A model generated the notes under the pieces. It did not search any database. It saw nothing but the letters and a program-made list of their open reading frames with translations, and had not been told where the DNA came from. The position numbers were made by a program, and so were the translations under genes. 22,461 nucleotides of DNA. It comes from JBMOPD01 sp049323615. Lineage in GTDB: Bacteria; Bacillota; Desulfotomaculia; Desulfotomaculales; Desulfocucumaceae. The DNA is taken from assembly GCA_049323615.1 (NCBI GenBank), contig JBMOPD010000098.1:1-22461 (forward strand), in the 5' to 3' direction. How positions within the stretch are numbered: the first letter of the stretch is position 1; every line of letters begins with the position of its first letter. Shown piece by piece: positions 4,993 through 13,327 of the stretch.

Positions 4993-6804
4993 ATGAAAAA
5001 CGTAAGTTTCGGCAACAAGATTTTGATTCTTATATTGTTGATATTATTAATAATGATCTTATCCTCGGTTTACCTGATGCACGTGATAAAGAACAGCGAA
5101 CTGTCCCTGCTGGAAAGCCAGAAGACCAAACTGGAGAAGGCGGCTTTACTTTTTGATCAGAGCATTTCGGGAAGCCTGGAGGATTACCTCAAGGGCCAGG
5201 GTGTCTACAAGAAGGCCAGAACCGAGCAGATACAGGTCCTGGGCGAGATGATCAGCGCCAATATCGGCACCATTAAAAAAGAATACCCGGAAATTCACCT
5301 GGGAATATACTGTTACCGGCTGGATGTCTTTTACGACGGCACTCTCCGCTTTGATGAAAATTTTTCCCTGAGGCGCAAAAAGGCCTTTGACGAGGTCATT
5401 CAGACGGGTAAACCGGTAACCCAGAACCTTGGGCCGGAAGAAGGCGGGATTGTGGAGATATACCGGCCCTTTCTCCGCAACGGCAGGCTGGAGGGAGTAA
5501 TCAGATCCGCCGAGTACCTGTCCGAGACGGGGTATTATGGCCGGAGAAAAGAGATAGAAACCTCGGTCTATGCCATCATTGTACTGGTCTTGGCCACCGG
5601 CATAGGGGGGGCCATGGTCCTCTTCCGGCAGTTTGTTGCCCAGGTCCAGAATATCAAGGCCGGAGTGAAAAAGCTGGAGGACAATCTGAGCGACCTGCTG
5701 CCCCCGGCTCCCGGGGAGTTGGGTGAAATAGTCAACGCCATAAACGGCCTGGCCGTAAAGATAGCCTACCTGAATCTTTACAACGAGACAATGCTGGCTT
5801 CCATCGACGACGCCATCGTGGTGGTGGACATCAGCGGCACGGTGGTCATTGCCAGTTACATGGCCGAGAAAATGTTCGGCACTACGGAAAAAACTTTAAA
5901 TGTTCACTATGACCAAATTCTCCCCAAGGGATCCCCCTTTGGCGGCTTACTGCAGGATACGCTGTCGGAAAGGAAGAATTACAAGGATCTGCAGGTTGAT
6001 TGGGTAAACGGGAACCTCGGCACCCACCATTTCCTGGTCGGCACCTCCACCCTTGCCGACGGCCAGGGCAATATTATCGGCGCGGTGCTCACCTGCCGGG
6101 ATATCACCGAGAGGATACGGCTGGAGGAAAGGGTGCACCGCCAGGAGCGCCTGGCTTCCCTCGGCAAACTGGTGGCCGGGGTGGCGCACGAGATAAGGAA
6201 CCCCCTCACTTCAATCAGCTGCTATATACAGCACTGGCAGACCCAGAGCAAGCCCAATCCCAGGGCGCTGGCCACCATGTACCGCGAGGTTGCCCGCCTT
6301 GATTCACTGGTTGACCAGTTGCTTTACTTCGCCAAGCCGGCCGAGGCCAGGTTCAGCTTTAACGACATTAACGTGCTGATTGAGAATGTGGTAACATTTT
6401 TCAACGATCTTCACCAGGGCAAATATAACCTGATTAAGGATCTCAAGCCGGGCCTGCCCCGGGTTTGGATAGACACCGAGCAGATCGAAAGGGTGATTGT
6501 GAACATCATGTTCAACGCCCTGCAGGCGCTGCCGGAGGAGGGGACGGTGAAAATAAGCACCGATTTCAGGCCGGAGGATGAAACCGTGGAGGTTTCCATC
6601 TCGGATAACGGCTGCGGAATACCCCAGGAAAACCTGGTTCACCTGTTTGACCCCTTTTACACTACACGGCCCAAGGGAACGGGCCTGGGACTGGCCATTG
6701 TGCACGAGATTGTAAAGGCTCACGGCGGGCACATCGACGTGGATAGTGAGGTCGGGCGGGGCACAAAATTTACCTTTTATCTTAAAACCAGGGAGGATGT
6801 GTGA
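4993..6804 (+). CDS. membrane-bound PAS sensor histidine kinase (NtrB/AtoS-like)
   Basis: This 603-residue sensor kinase autophosphorylates on histidine and passes phosphate to the partner regulator. The domains run in this order. There is a transmembrane helix at about 9–29, and an extracytoplasmic sensing domain of roughly 160 residues. A second transmembrane helix follows at about 192–212, then a HAMP-like linker and a PAS domain near 265–375. Next is HisKA with the H-box AHEIRNPLTS (phospho-acceptor His399), then an HATPase with N-box NALQALP (Asn508), DNGCGIP and GTGLGLAIVHEI. The architecture is that of kinases paired with sigma-54 activators. The stop overlaps the regulator start (GTGA at 6801–6804), showing tight coupling. 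The signal is unknown; the extracellular part has no recognised ligand motif. Confidence 0.93.
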   Translation: MKNVSFGNKILILILLILLIMILSSVYLMHVIKNSELSLLESQKTKLEKAALLFDQSISGSLEDYLKGQGVYKKARTEQIQVLGEMISANIGTIKKEYPEIHLGIYCYRLDVFYDGTLRFDENFSLRRKKAFDEVIQTGKPVTQNLGPEEGGIVEIYRPFLRNGRLEGVIRSAEYLSETGYYGRRKEIETSVYAIIVLVLATGIGGAMVLFRQFVAQVQNIKAGVKKLEDNLSDLLPPAPGELGEIVNAINGLAVKIAYLNLYNETMLASIDDAIVVVDISGTVVIASYMAEKMFGTTEKTLNVHYDQILPKGSPFGGLLQDTLSERKNYKDLQVDWVNGNLGTHHFLVGTSTLADGQGNIIGAVLTCRDITERIRLEERVHRQERLASLGKLVAGVAHEIRNPLTSISCYIQHWQTQSKPNPRALATMYREVARLDSLVDQLLYFAKPAEARFSFNDINVLIENVVTFFNDLHQGKYNLIKDLKPGLPRVWIDTEQIERVIVNIMFNALQALPEEGTVKISTDFRPEDETVEVSISDNGCGIPQENLVHLFDPFYTTRPKGTGLGLAIVHEIVKAHGGHIDVDSEVGRGTKFTFYLKTREDV

Positions 6805-8168
6805 TTTTGTCCAAGCTTGTTCTGGTGGTTGACGACGAAGTCGGCGTACAGGAAGCTCTCAGTGATATATTGCTTGACAATGGGTACAGGGTTGAGTGCG
6901 CTTCCGGGGGGAAGGAAGGGCTGGATAAAATGGCATCCATCAATCCCGATGCCGTCCTGCTGGACGTCAGGATGCCCGATATGGACGGCATCCGGGTCCT
7001 GGAGACAATCAGCCAGCAGGGGAAAAATGTGCCCATTATACTGATTACGGCCTACGGTTCCACCGAGGCCACCATTGAGGCCATGAAACTGGGGGCCTTC
7101 GACTACCTGATGAAGCCCCTGAAGGTTAAAGAAATGCTGGAGACAGTGAACAAAGCCGTTGAGATCAAGGAATTGATGGATCAGTCGGCAGGCCACTGGG
7201 GCGCCGGCGAGGATGTTGATTCCTACCAGATGATCGGGCTGTCCGGCACCATGCAGAATATTTACAAGACCATCGGCCGGGTGGCCAACACCAACGCCAC
7301 CGTTATGATCAGGGGGGAGAGCGGCACCGGCAAGGAACTGGTAGCCAGGGCCATTCACAGAAACAGTGTGCGCAGCAATAAGCCCTTTGTCAAGATAAAC
7401 TGCGCCTCCATACCGGAAAACCTGCTGGAAAGCGAACTCTTCGGCCATGAGAAGGGCGCCTTTACCGGGGCCACATCTGCCAAGCCGGGAAAATTTGAGC
7501 TGGCCGAAAAGGGGACTATTTTTCTGGATGAAATCGGGGAAATGTCGCCCAACACCCAGGCCAAACTCTTAAGGGTGCTGCAGGAGAAGGAATTTGAGAG
7601 GGTGGGGGGCACCGAGACTATCCGGGTTGATGTGCGGATCATCTCGGCGACCAATAGGGACCTGGAAAAATCCATCGCCGAGGGTAATTTCAGGGAGGAC
7701 CTCTTTTACCGGCTGAACGTGGTGGAGATAGTAATGCCGCCCTTAAGGGAGAGGAAGGCCGATATACCGGACCTGATTAACCATATCATCAAGCACTGCA
7801 ACCTGGAATACAGGAAGGCCATCACCGGGTTTTCCGACGAGGCCATGGCCCTTTTGAAAAATTACGACTGGCCGGGCAATATCAGGGAGCTGAAAAATGT
7901 GTGCGAACGGGCCGTGCTGATGTCCAACGGCCCGGTATTGACGGTGCAGGACTTGCCCGTCAGCCTGCAAAAAAAATCCCGCAGCGCCAGGTGGCTTAAT
8001 GAGATCCCCGGGGGTTCCTTCAAGGAGATTGTAGCCGAGGTGGAGAGGGAGGTTATCCTGAGGTCGCTGGAACAGAACAACTGGAACCGGTCGGCGGTGG
8101 CCCAGTCGCTTAAGATGAACAGGAGCACCCTGTATGCCAAGATGAAAGAACTCGGCATTATTGATTAA
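6801..8168 (+). CDS. sigma-54-dependent response regulator (NtrC family)
   Basis: This 455-residue activator opens sigma-54 promoters by ATP hydrolysis. It has a receiver domain (residues 1–120) with acidic pocket VDDE and phospho-acceptor Asp55. The AAA+ domain carries Walker A GESGTGKE (172–179), the sigma-54 contact loop GAFTGA (219–224) and Walker B IFLDEIGEM. A C-terminal Fis-type HTH (NRSAVAQSLKMNRSTLYAKM) completes it. All parts needed for function are present. The GTG start overlaps the kinase stop by 4 bp; TTG at 6807 is an alternative with better spacing from GGGAGG (6791–6796). Two sigma-54 promoters in the same region (828 and 3785) are the natural targets, though this is inferred. 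The 3' end overlaps the convergent ppdK by 11 bp. Confidence 0.95.
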   Translation: MILSKLVLVVDDEVGVQEALSDILLDNGYRVECASGGKEGLDKMASINPDAVLLDVRMPDMDGIRVLETISQQGKNVPIILITAYGSTEATIEAMKLGAFDYLMKPLKVKEMLETVNKAVEIKELMDQSAGHWGAGEDVDSYQMIGLSGTMQNIYKTIGRVANTNATVMIRGESGTGKELVARAIHRNSVRSNKPFVKINCASIPENLLESELFGHEKGAFTGATSAKPGKFELAEKGTIFLDEIGEMSPNTQAKLLRVLQEKEFERVGGTETIRVDVRIISATNRDLEKSIAEGNFREDLFYRLNVVEIVMPPLRERKADIPDLINHIIKHCNLEYRKAITGFSDEAMALLKNYDWPGNIRELKNVCERAVLMSNGPVLTVQDLPVSLQKKSRSARWLNEIPGGSFKEIVAEVEREVILRSLEQNNWNRSAVAQSLKMNRSTLYAKMKELGIID

Positions 8169-10812
8169 AGAATTTATTTTTTATCGCCGCCTGTGCTGCC
8201 GCCAGCCTGGCTACGGGTACCCGCAGGGGGGAACAGCTCACGTAGTCAAGTCCTATCCGGTGGCAGAACTCAATGGACCCGGGCTCACCGCCGTGTTCCC
8301 CGCAGATTCCGATGAGCAAGCCGGGCTTTGTTTGCCTTCCCAGTTCAACGGCCATGCTCATCAATTTCCCCACTCCCTTGCGGTCCAGTACCGCAAAGGG
8401 GTTGGATTCAAGTATTTTCTTGTCAAGATAATCAGTCAGGAATTTTCCCTCGGCATCGTCCCTGGAAAAACCAAGGGTTGTCTGGGTGAGGTCGTTGGTG
8501 CCGAAGGAAAAAAAGTCGGCCTCGGCGGCGATCTCGTCCGCCAAAAGGGCGGCCCTGGGCACCTCGATCATGGTCCCCACCATGTACCGGAAATTGATGC
8601 CGGTTTCGGACATAACCTCCCCGGCCACCCGGTCGATTATATCTTTCAGGTATTGAAATTCTTTAACATCTGTAACCAGGGGAATTTCTACCTCCGGGAC
8701 AACGGTGTATCCTTCCCCGATCAGTTTTGCGCAGGCCTCAAAAATTGCCCTGGCCTGCATGGTGTATATCTCGGGGGAGGTTATTCCCAGGCGGCAGCCC
8801 CGGTGGCCCAGCATGGGGTTGAATTCCGACAGGGCCCTTGCCTTGCGGAGCAGTTCTTCCCTGTCCTTGAGTTCCCCGGGCGGGGCCCCGGAAAGCCGCA
8901 ACCTTGCTATTTCCACCGCCAGTTCCCCGGCGTTGGGGAGAAACTCGTGGAGGGGAGGATCCAGGAGCCTGATGGTCACCGGCAGGCCGTTCATGGCCTT
9001 CATAATCCGGTAAAAATCCTCTCTCTGCACGGGCAGGAGCTTTTCCAGGGCCCTGGCCCTCTCTTCACGGCCGGCCGACAGGATCATTTCCCGCACTACG
9101 GGCAGCCGGTCCGGGGCCATAAACATGTGCTCGGTCCTGGCCAGGCCGATGCCCTCGGCGCCGAATTTCCCGGCCCTGGCTGCATCTTCGGGCGTGTCGG
9201 CGTTGGCCCTGACCCCCAGGGTGCGAATTTCGTCGGCCCATTTCAGGAGCCGGTTGAACTGGCCGGATAATTCAGGTTCCAGGATGGGCACCTTACCCAG
9301 TATGACCTGCCCGGTGGACCCGTCAATGGATATATGATCCCCTTTTTTTACTACCAGGCTGCCCACCGTGAACTGTTCGGCGTCATAATCAATGTACAGG
9401 GCGTCGCAGCCGCACACGCAGGGTTTTCCCATGCCCCTGGCCACTACGGCGGCATGGCTGGCCATACCGCCCCGGGAAGTAAGAATGCCGCGGGCGGCAA
9501 TCATTCCCTGTATATCGTCGGGCATGGTTTCGGTGCGCACCAGGATGACTTTTTCGCCCTCCCGGGCGGCCATTTCAGCTTCAGCCGGGTTCAATACCAC
9601 TTTTCCGGAAGCGGCCCCGGGCGACGCCGGGAGGCCCAGGGCAATTACATTCAGTTTGGATGAAGGGTCTATCCGCCTGTGCAGCATCTGGTCCGCTTTG
9701 GCGGGATCCACCCTGCTGATGGCTTCCTCTTTGGTAATCAGGCCGCTGGTGGCCATGTCAACAGCTATATTAATGGCGGCCCGGGTGGTGCGCTTGCCGT
9801 TGCGTGTCTGCAGTATGTAAGGCCTCTGGCGCTCGATTACGAATTCTATGTGCTGCATGTTCCGGTAGTGCTGCTCCAGAACCGGACAGATTTCCATAAA
9901 CTTTTCGTAAGCAAGGGGCATCTCGTTTTTTAAACCGGCCAGCGGCCGGGTGGTCCTGGCGCCGGTCAAGATGTCCTCCCCCTGGGCGTTAACCAGGTAT
10001 TCGCCGTAGAGTTCCCTGGCGCCGGTATTGGGGTTGCGGGTAAAGGCCACCCCGACGCCGCAGTCATCGCCCATGTTGCCGTAAACCATGGTCTGTATGA
10101 CAGCGGCGGTGCCGGGATGGTCGGGCATCTTGTTGATTTTCCTGTATAACCTGGCCCGGTTGTTGTGCCAGGAATGAAATACAGCCCGGATGGCCATGAA
10201 AAGCTGTTCTGCGGGGTCCTGGGGAAAAGGCCGGCCGGTTTCCGCCCTGATTAATTTCTTGTATGAATGTACCAGTTCCTCCAGGTCCCCGGCTTCCAGG
10301 CGGTAATCGGGCTTCTGGATCCCGTTTGCCCTGACCTGCAGTATATCGTCGAATTTCCGGTGCTCAATCCCCAGCACCACATCGCCGAACATGTACAAAA
10401 AGCGCAGATAACAGTCCAGGGCAAACTCCCTGTTGCCCGTTTCCCCGGCCATGCCTTCCGCTATGTGGTCATTTATGCCCAGGTTCAGTATGGTATCGGC
10501 TATGCCGGGCATGAATACGGGAACTCCGGACCTGATGCTGACCAGCAGGGGATTTTTTATATCACCGAATTTTTTTCCGGTCTTCTTCTCAATGGCTTTC
10601 AGATTTTCCAGTACCTGTTCTTCCAGTTTGGGAGGCAATTTTTTGCCCTGTGCGTAAAAATCACTGCATGCCGCCGCTGCAATAATCAGTCCGGGCGGTA
10701 CGGGCAGGCCGATGTTGGTCATCTCGGCCAGGTTTGTGCCCTTGTCTCCCAGCAGGTCCTTCATGCCGGCCCTTCCCTCTTCAAACAGGTAGACATATTT
10801 TTTGCCTGCCAT
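8158..10812 (-). CDS. ppdK: pyruvate,phosphate dikinase
   Basis: This cytoplasmic enzyme interconverts pyruvate, ATP and phosphate with phosphoenolpyruvate, AMP and pyrophosphate. In anaerobes it serves glycolysis or gluconeogenesis. At 884 residues it has the family's usual length. It contains an N-terminal ATP-grasp part, a swivelling phosphohistidine domain with GGMASHAAVVARGMG (catalytic His453), and a C-terminal PEP/pyruvate TIM barrel ending with GICGEHGGEPGS (catalytic Cys837). The ATG at 10812 is chosen because GAGGAG lies 7 bases upstream of it. A TTG five codons earlier would put the ribosome site inside the gene. It stands alone on the minus strand; no PPDK regulatory protein gene is next to it. 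Its last 11 bp overlap the end of the convergent regulator gene, and no terminator is seen between them. Confidence 0.96.
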   Translation of the reverse strand: MAGKKYVYLFEEGRAGMKDLLGDKGTNLAEMTNIGLPVPPGLIIAAAACSDFYAQGKKLPPKLEEQVLENLKAIEKKTGKKFGDIKNPLLVSIRSGVPVFMPGIADTILNLGINDHIAEGMAGETGNREFALDCYLRFLYMFGDVVLGIEHRKFDDILQVRANGIQKPDYRLEAGDLEELVHSYKKLIRAETGRPFPQDPAEQLFMAIRAVFHSWHNNRARLYRKINKMPDHPGTAAVIQTMVYGNMGDDCGVGVAFTRNPNTGARELYGEYLVNAQGEDILTGARTTRPLAGLKNEMPLAYEKFMEICPVLEQHYRNMQHIEFVIERQRPYILQTRNGKRTTRAAINIAVDMATSGLITKEEAISRVDPAKADQMLHRRIDPSSKLNVIALGLPASPGAASGKVVLNPAEAEMAAREGEKVILVRTETMPDDIQGMIAARGILTSRGGMASHAAVVARGMGKPCVCGCDALYIDYDAEQFTVGSLVVKKGDHISIDGSTGQVILGKVPILEPELSGQFNRLLKWADEIRTLGVRANADTPEDAARAGKFGAEGIGLARTEHMFMAPDRLPVVREMILSAGREERARALEKLLPVQREDFYRIMKAMNGLPVTIRLLDPPLHEFLPNAGELAVEIARLRLSGAPPGELKDREELLRKARALSEFNPMLGHRGCRLGITSPEIYTMQARAIFEACAKLIGEGYTVVPEVEIPLVTDVKEFQYLKDIIDRVAGEVMSETGINFRYMVGTMIEVPRAALLADEIAAEADFFSFGTNDLTQTTLGFSRDDAEGKFLTDYLDKKILESNPFAVLDRKGVGKLMSMAVELGRQTKPGLLIGICGEHGGEPGSIEFCHRIGLDYVSCSPLRVPVARLAAAQAAIKNKFFNQ

Positions 10813-10913
10813 ATTTTCACTCCTCAAAAAGTTTCATCGTGCCGGAATTTGTGATATTATTCCCAAACCGCGGGGCAATAAGGCTTTTTAAAATCCGGCG
10901 GCCCCCGTTTACC

Positions 10914-10956
10914 AAAATCAATATCTAATATAAGTATCGCAACAGATATCGATTTT
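10914..10956. promoter_or_regulatory. 13-bp inverted repeat between divergent genes
   Basis: AAAATCAATATCT (10914–10926) and AGATATCGATTTT (10944–10956) are inverted arms with one mismatch and a 17-bp spacer. A second pair, AGGCCG (10961–10966) and CGGCCT (10985–10990), follows at once. Both lie in the 299-bp gap between ppdK (minus) and the HTH gene (plus). Operator for one or both genes, or RNA stems, are possible. No convincing promoter hexamers could be fixed in this gap. Confidence 0.4.
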
Positions 10957-11111
10957 GAAAAGGCCGAATTTGATCTTTTTTGCCCGGCCTGTTAATAAAG
11001 CTTAATTAATTTTTCATTATCCAGGCAGGAGAATTAATCTGAATGTAGAAAACTTGTACTAAAACTGTAATGATTTTGTAGATATGGTGTTGTTTTACCC
11101 GGGGTGAGGGC

Positions 11112-11345
11112 ATGAAGATCGAGATCCGGGGGGTTGAAAAACTCAGTTTCCGGGAACGGCAGGTGGTTGCCCTCAAGGAAACGGGGTTGTCCAACGATCA
11201 GGTGGCAAAGCGCCTGAAATTAAGCGCCAGCACGGTGGCTACCCTTTTTAACAGGGCACGGACCAAGGGGTACGAGGTTGTCATTATTATTCCCGGCAGC
11301 AGCCTGGGTATTTACGGGTCCGGGGACGATGAGGAGAATGTCTGA
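11112..11345 (+). CDS. small HTH DNA-binding protein (LuxR / sigma region 4-like)
   Basis: This 77-residue protein is built around one helix-turn-helix at about residues 11–50. It begins with LSFRERQVVALKETGLSNDQVAKRLKLSAS-type spacing, as in LuxR C-terminal domains and sigma-factor region 4. A short hydrophobic strand (VVIIIPGS) and an acidic tail follow. There is no receiver or sigma region 2, so it is a stand-alone DNA binder. The ATG at 11112 follows GGGGTGAGG. Its stop shares a base with the divIC start (TGATG), which implies translational coupling. In many Firmicutes this position upstream of divIC is taken by the sporulation genes yabP/yabQ; here a small regulator replaces them. Targets are unknown. 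Confidence 0.8.
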   Translation: MKIEIRGVEKLSFRERQVVALKETGLSNDQVAKRLKLSASTVATLFNRARTKGYEVVIIIPGSSLGIYGSGDDEENV

Positions 11346-11710
11346 TGAGTGTTTCTCCCAAAGTAAGCTATTTTCCCGGCCAGGACGGGGAAAAGAAAAC
11401 TGTAAAGAATCGCCGGACTTTTCGGCCCGGGAGAAAACTTCCCGCGTTAATCGTCATTTTTTTACTATTTTACCTATTAATATCCTTTTTTACACATTTC
11501 CAGAAACTTTACGTTTTACAGAAAGATATACGGGCAATTGAGGAGGAACTGCAGGAGTTAAGAATTAAAAATGAGGACTTAAGAAAACAATTGAAGCAGG
11601 TACAGTCAGATGCGTATATAGAACAGGTGGCCAGGGAAAAACTGGGCCTTGTAAAACCTGGCGAGACAAGGATTGTACCGGTGCCGGAAAATGACGGAAA
11701 ACAGAATTAA
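11345..11710 (+). CDS. divIC: septum formation initiator DivIC/FtsB family
   Basis: This 121-residue bitopic membrane protein belongs to the FtsB/DivIC family, a part of the divisome subcomplex with FtsL and DivIB that activates septal wall synthesis. It has a basic cytoplasmic N terminus of about 32 residues, one transmembrane helix (about 33–50) and an extracytoplasmic coiled coil (about 55–88) rich in E, L and K. The family signature YIEQVAREKLGLVKPGE follows. Its ATG overlaps the preceding HTH stop. Placement before an S1-domain gene and spoIIE matches the conserved Firmicute order and supports the call. Confidence 0.92.
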   Translation: MSVSPKVSYFPGQDGEKKTVKNRRTFRPGRKLPALIVIFLLFYLLISFFTHFQKLYVLQKDIRAIEEELQELRIKNEDLRKQLKQVQSDAYIEQVAREKLGLVKPGETRIVPVPENDGKQN

Positions 11711-11761
11711 ATCTCCCTTTTAATGCTGTAATTATTTAGATATGGAACTAGAAAACTTTCC

Positions 11762-11791
11762 TTGACACTTTATAGGTAATCTGAATATAAT
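11762..11791 (+). promoter_or_regulatory. sigma-A promoter of the S1-domain gene
   Basis: TTGACA (11762–11767), an 18-bp spacer and TATAAT (11786–11791). Both hexamers match the vegetative consensus perfectly. The start should be near 11798, about 43 bases before the ATG at 11841. Confidence 0.88.
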
Positions 11792-11840
11792 TAATCATAG
11801 TCTTTTTTTCGGTAAATTAAGGGAGGATTACAAAAAAATC

Positions 11841-12254
11841 ATGCCGGTGGAAGTGGGCAGCATACTGGAGGGTGTGGTGGCGGGCATTACCAACTTCGGG
11901 GCTTTTGTACAGCTTCCCGGAGGGGAAACTGGCCTGGTTCACATTTCTGAAATAGCCGAGGTGTATGTCAGGGATGTGAATGAGTTCCTAAAGGCCAACG
12001 ACAGAGTTTCGGTAAAGGTGATTTCGATAGATCCCAAAGGTAAAATCGGCCTGTCCATTAAACAAGCAAAGCCGGCTCAACATCAGGACCACAGCGGTGA
12101 TAGGGCTTCGGCCCGGAAAAAGTCCAAGTCATCCTTTGAGGACAGGTTGGCCAAATTTATGAAGGAAAGTGAAGAACGCCTGCAAACCCTGCGCCGCAGC
12201 ACCGACGCCAAGCGGGGCGGCCGGGGAGGCCCGAACCGCCGGTACGACTGGTGA
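11841..12254 (+). CDS. yabR: S1 RNA-binding domain protein (YabR-like)
   Basis: This 137-residue cytoplasmic protein starts with one S1 domain (about residues 3–73). It carries the family hallmarks GSILEGVVAGITNFGAFVQL, GLVHISEIA and KVISIDPKGKIGLSIK. A basic, low-complexity tail rich in K, R and S ends in a glycine/arginine-rich stretch. Such proteins bind single-stranded RNA or the ribosome; their exact role in Firmicutes is not settled. It has its own perfect sigma-A promoter and terminator, so it is monocistronic and likely well expressed. The ribosome site GGGAGGA is 13 bases from the ATG, a rather long distance, but no nearer start codon exists in frame. Confidence 0.9.
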   Translation: MPVEVGSILEGVVAGITNFGAFVQLPGGETGLVHISEIAEVYVRDVNEFLKANDRVSVKVISIDPKGKIGLSIKQAKPAQHQDHSGDRASARKKSKSSFEDRLAKFMKESEERLQTLRRSTDAKRGGRGGPNRRYDW

Positions 12255-12281
12255 CAGGCGGACATGGAGCATAATCAGATG

Positions 12282-12305
12282 GCATTCCGAAAGGAATGCT
12301 TTTTT
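12282..12305 (+). terminator. terminator after the S1-domain gene
   Basis: GCATTCC (12282–12288), GAAA tetraloop, GGAATGC (12293–12299), then six T (12300–12305). A perfect stem with a stable GNRA loop. Confidence 0.9.
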
Positions 12306-12346
12306 GGTTCGAGAATTGGGATTAGGGGGGCGGAGGTGAAGGGCTT

Positions 12347-13246
12347 TTGAGCAAAGTGGCGGTTATTGATATAGGAACCAATTCAACCAGGCTGCTGGTG
12401 GCCGAGGTGGCCGGGCCGGGCGGTGTGGCGCCCCTGTTTACCGACCTCAAAACAACCCGCCTGGGCCAGGGGATTGAAGGTAAAATGCTGCTGCCCGAAG
12501 CTGTTTCCCGTACCGTGGAAGCCGTCAAGGACATGCAGGCCCGGGCAAAGGAGATGTCGGCGTCACTGGTGGTGGCGGCGGCCACCAGCGCCGTCAGGGA
12601 TGCGGCCAACAAAGACTGGTTCATTGCGGAGGTATACCGTAAGACCGGCCTGCAGGTGCGGGTGCTTGACGGAAAGGAAGAAGCTTTTTTGAGCTACCTG
12701 GGGGTGGCCGAGGGGTTCGGCGGGGACCCGGTATCCGCCGTGATCGTTGATATCGGCGGCGGCAGCACCGAATTTACCTGGCGGCGGGGCGGCCGGATAA
12801 CCTGCCGGAGCGTTAACGCCGGCGCCGTCCGCATGACCGAGGGAGGGCATGACGGCCGGAGTATTTACGAAATAATGAGGGTGACCCTGGAGGAGATCGG
12901 GCGGGGAATGCCCCGGGAACTGATCGGTGTGGGCGGAACGGTTACCACTCTGGCCGCCATGGACCTGGGCCTGGAGGTATACGACCGGTCCCGGGTTCAT
13001 GGGCATGTGCTGGGCAGGACAAGGATTCTCAGCCTGCTGGACGACCTGGTCAGGGCGGGGCCGGAGGGCAGAAAGAAAATGCCCGGCCTGCAGCCGGCCA
13101 GGGCGGATGTAATAGTGGCCGGGGTGCGGATACTGCTGGTGGTGATGAAGGGCCTGGAAATGAACCGGATCAGGGTTTCCGAGGCAGATCTGATGTACGG
13201 GCTGGCCTTGCAGGCGTTAAAACCTGTCGAAACAAAAAACGCCTGA
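12347..13246 (+). CDS. ppx: Ppx/GppA exopolyphosphatase family protein
   Basis: This 299-residue cytoplasmic phosphatase of the ASKHA fold belongs to the family that degrades polyphosphate chains or the (p)ppGpp precursor pppGpp. The N-terminal phosphate-binding loop DIGTNSTRLLV (8–18), the second loop VDIGGGSTEF (about 132–141) and the GVGGTVTTLAAM block are all clear. GKEEAF supplies the acidic active-site region. It is a short form with only the two ASKHA lobes; the extra C-terminal HD-like domain of E. coli Ppx is missing, as usual in Firmicutes. The TTG start at 12347 follows an excellent GGAGGTGA by 7 bases. It lies between the S1 gene and spoIIE, and its last codons overlap a candidate Spo0A box of the spoIIE promoter. 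Which substrate dominates cannot be told from sequence. Confidence 0.9.
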   Translation: MSKVAVIDIGTNSTRLLVAEVAGPGGVAPLFTDLKTTRLGQGIEGKMLLPEAVSRTVEAVKDMQARAKEMSASLVVAAATSAVRDAANKDWFIAEVYRKTGLQVRVLDGKEEAFLSYLGVAEGFGGDPVSAVIVDIGGGSTEFTWRRGGRITCRSVNAGAVRMTEGGHDGRSIYEIMRVTLEEIGRGMPRELIGVGGTVTTLAAMDLGLEVYDRSRVHGHVLGRTRILSLLDDLVRAGPEGRKKMPGLQPARADVIVAGVRILLVVMKGLEMNRIRVSEADLMYGLALQALKPVETKNA

Positions 13247-13291
13247 CATTCCTGGAAATGACATTTTACTGCTCACCTGCTGTACTATAAT
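13225..13291 (+). promoter_or_regulatory. candidate Spo0A-controlled spoIIE promoter
   Basis: TATAAT at 13286–13291 is preceded by ATGACA (13258–13263) at a 22-bp spacing instead of 17. B. subtilis spoIIE and spoIIG promoters are known for this long spacer and for activation by Spo0A with sigma-A. A TGTCGAA heptamer, matching the 0A-box consensus TGNCGAA, lies at 13225–13231 inside the end of the upstream gene. The arrangement fits a sporulation-onset promoter. Confidence 0.55.
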
Positions 13292-13327
13292 TGACTGATA
13301 CAGGGACTGGCACAGGGGTGAGTTTTT

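Noticed and set aside
8161..9270. 369-codon open frame on the plus strand, opposite ppdK
   Set aside because: It lies fully antisense to a certain gene in high-GC DNA, starts without a ribosome site and has no recognisable domain; it is a frame shadow.
13305..13321. TGGCAC before spoIIE as a sigma-54 −24 element
   Set aside because: No GC or TTGC at the required 10-bp distance; the G-rich stretch after it is the ribosome binding site.
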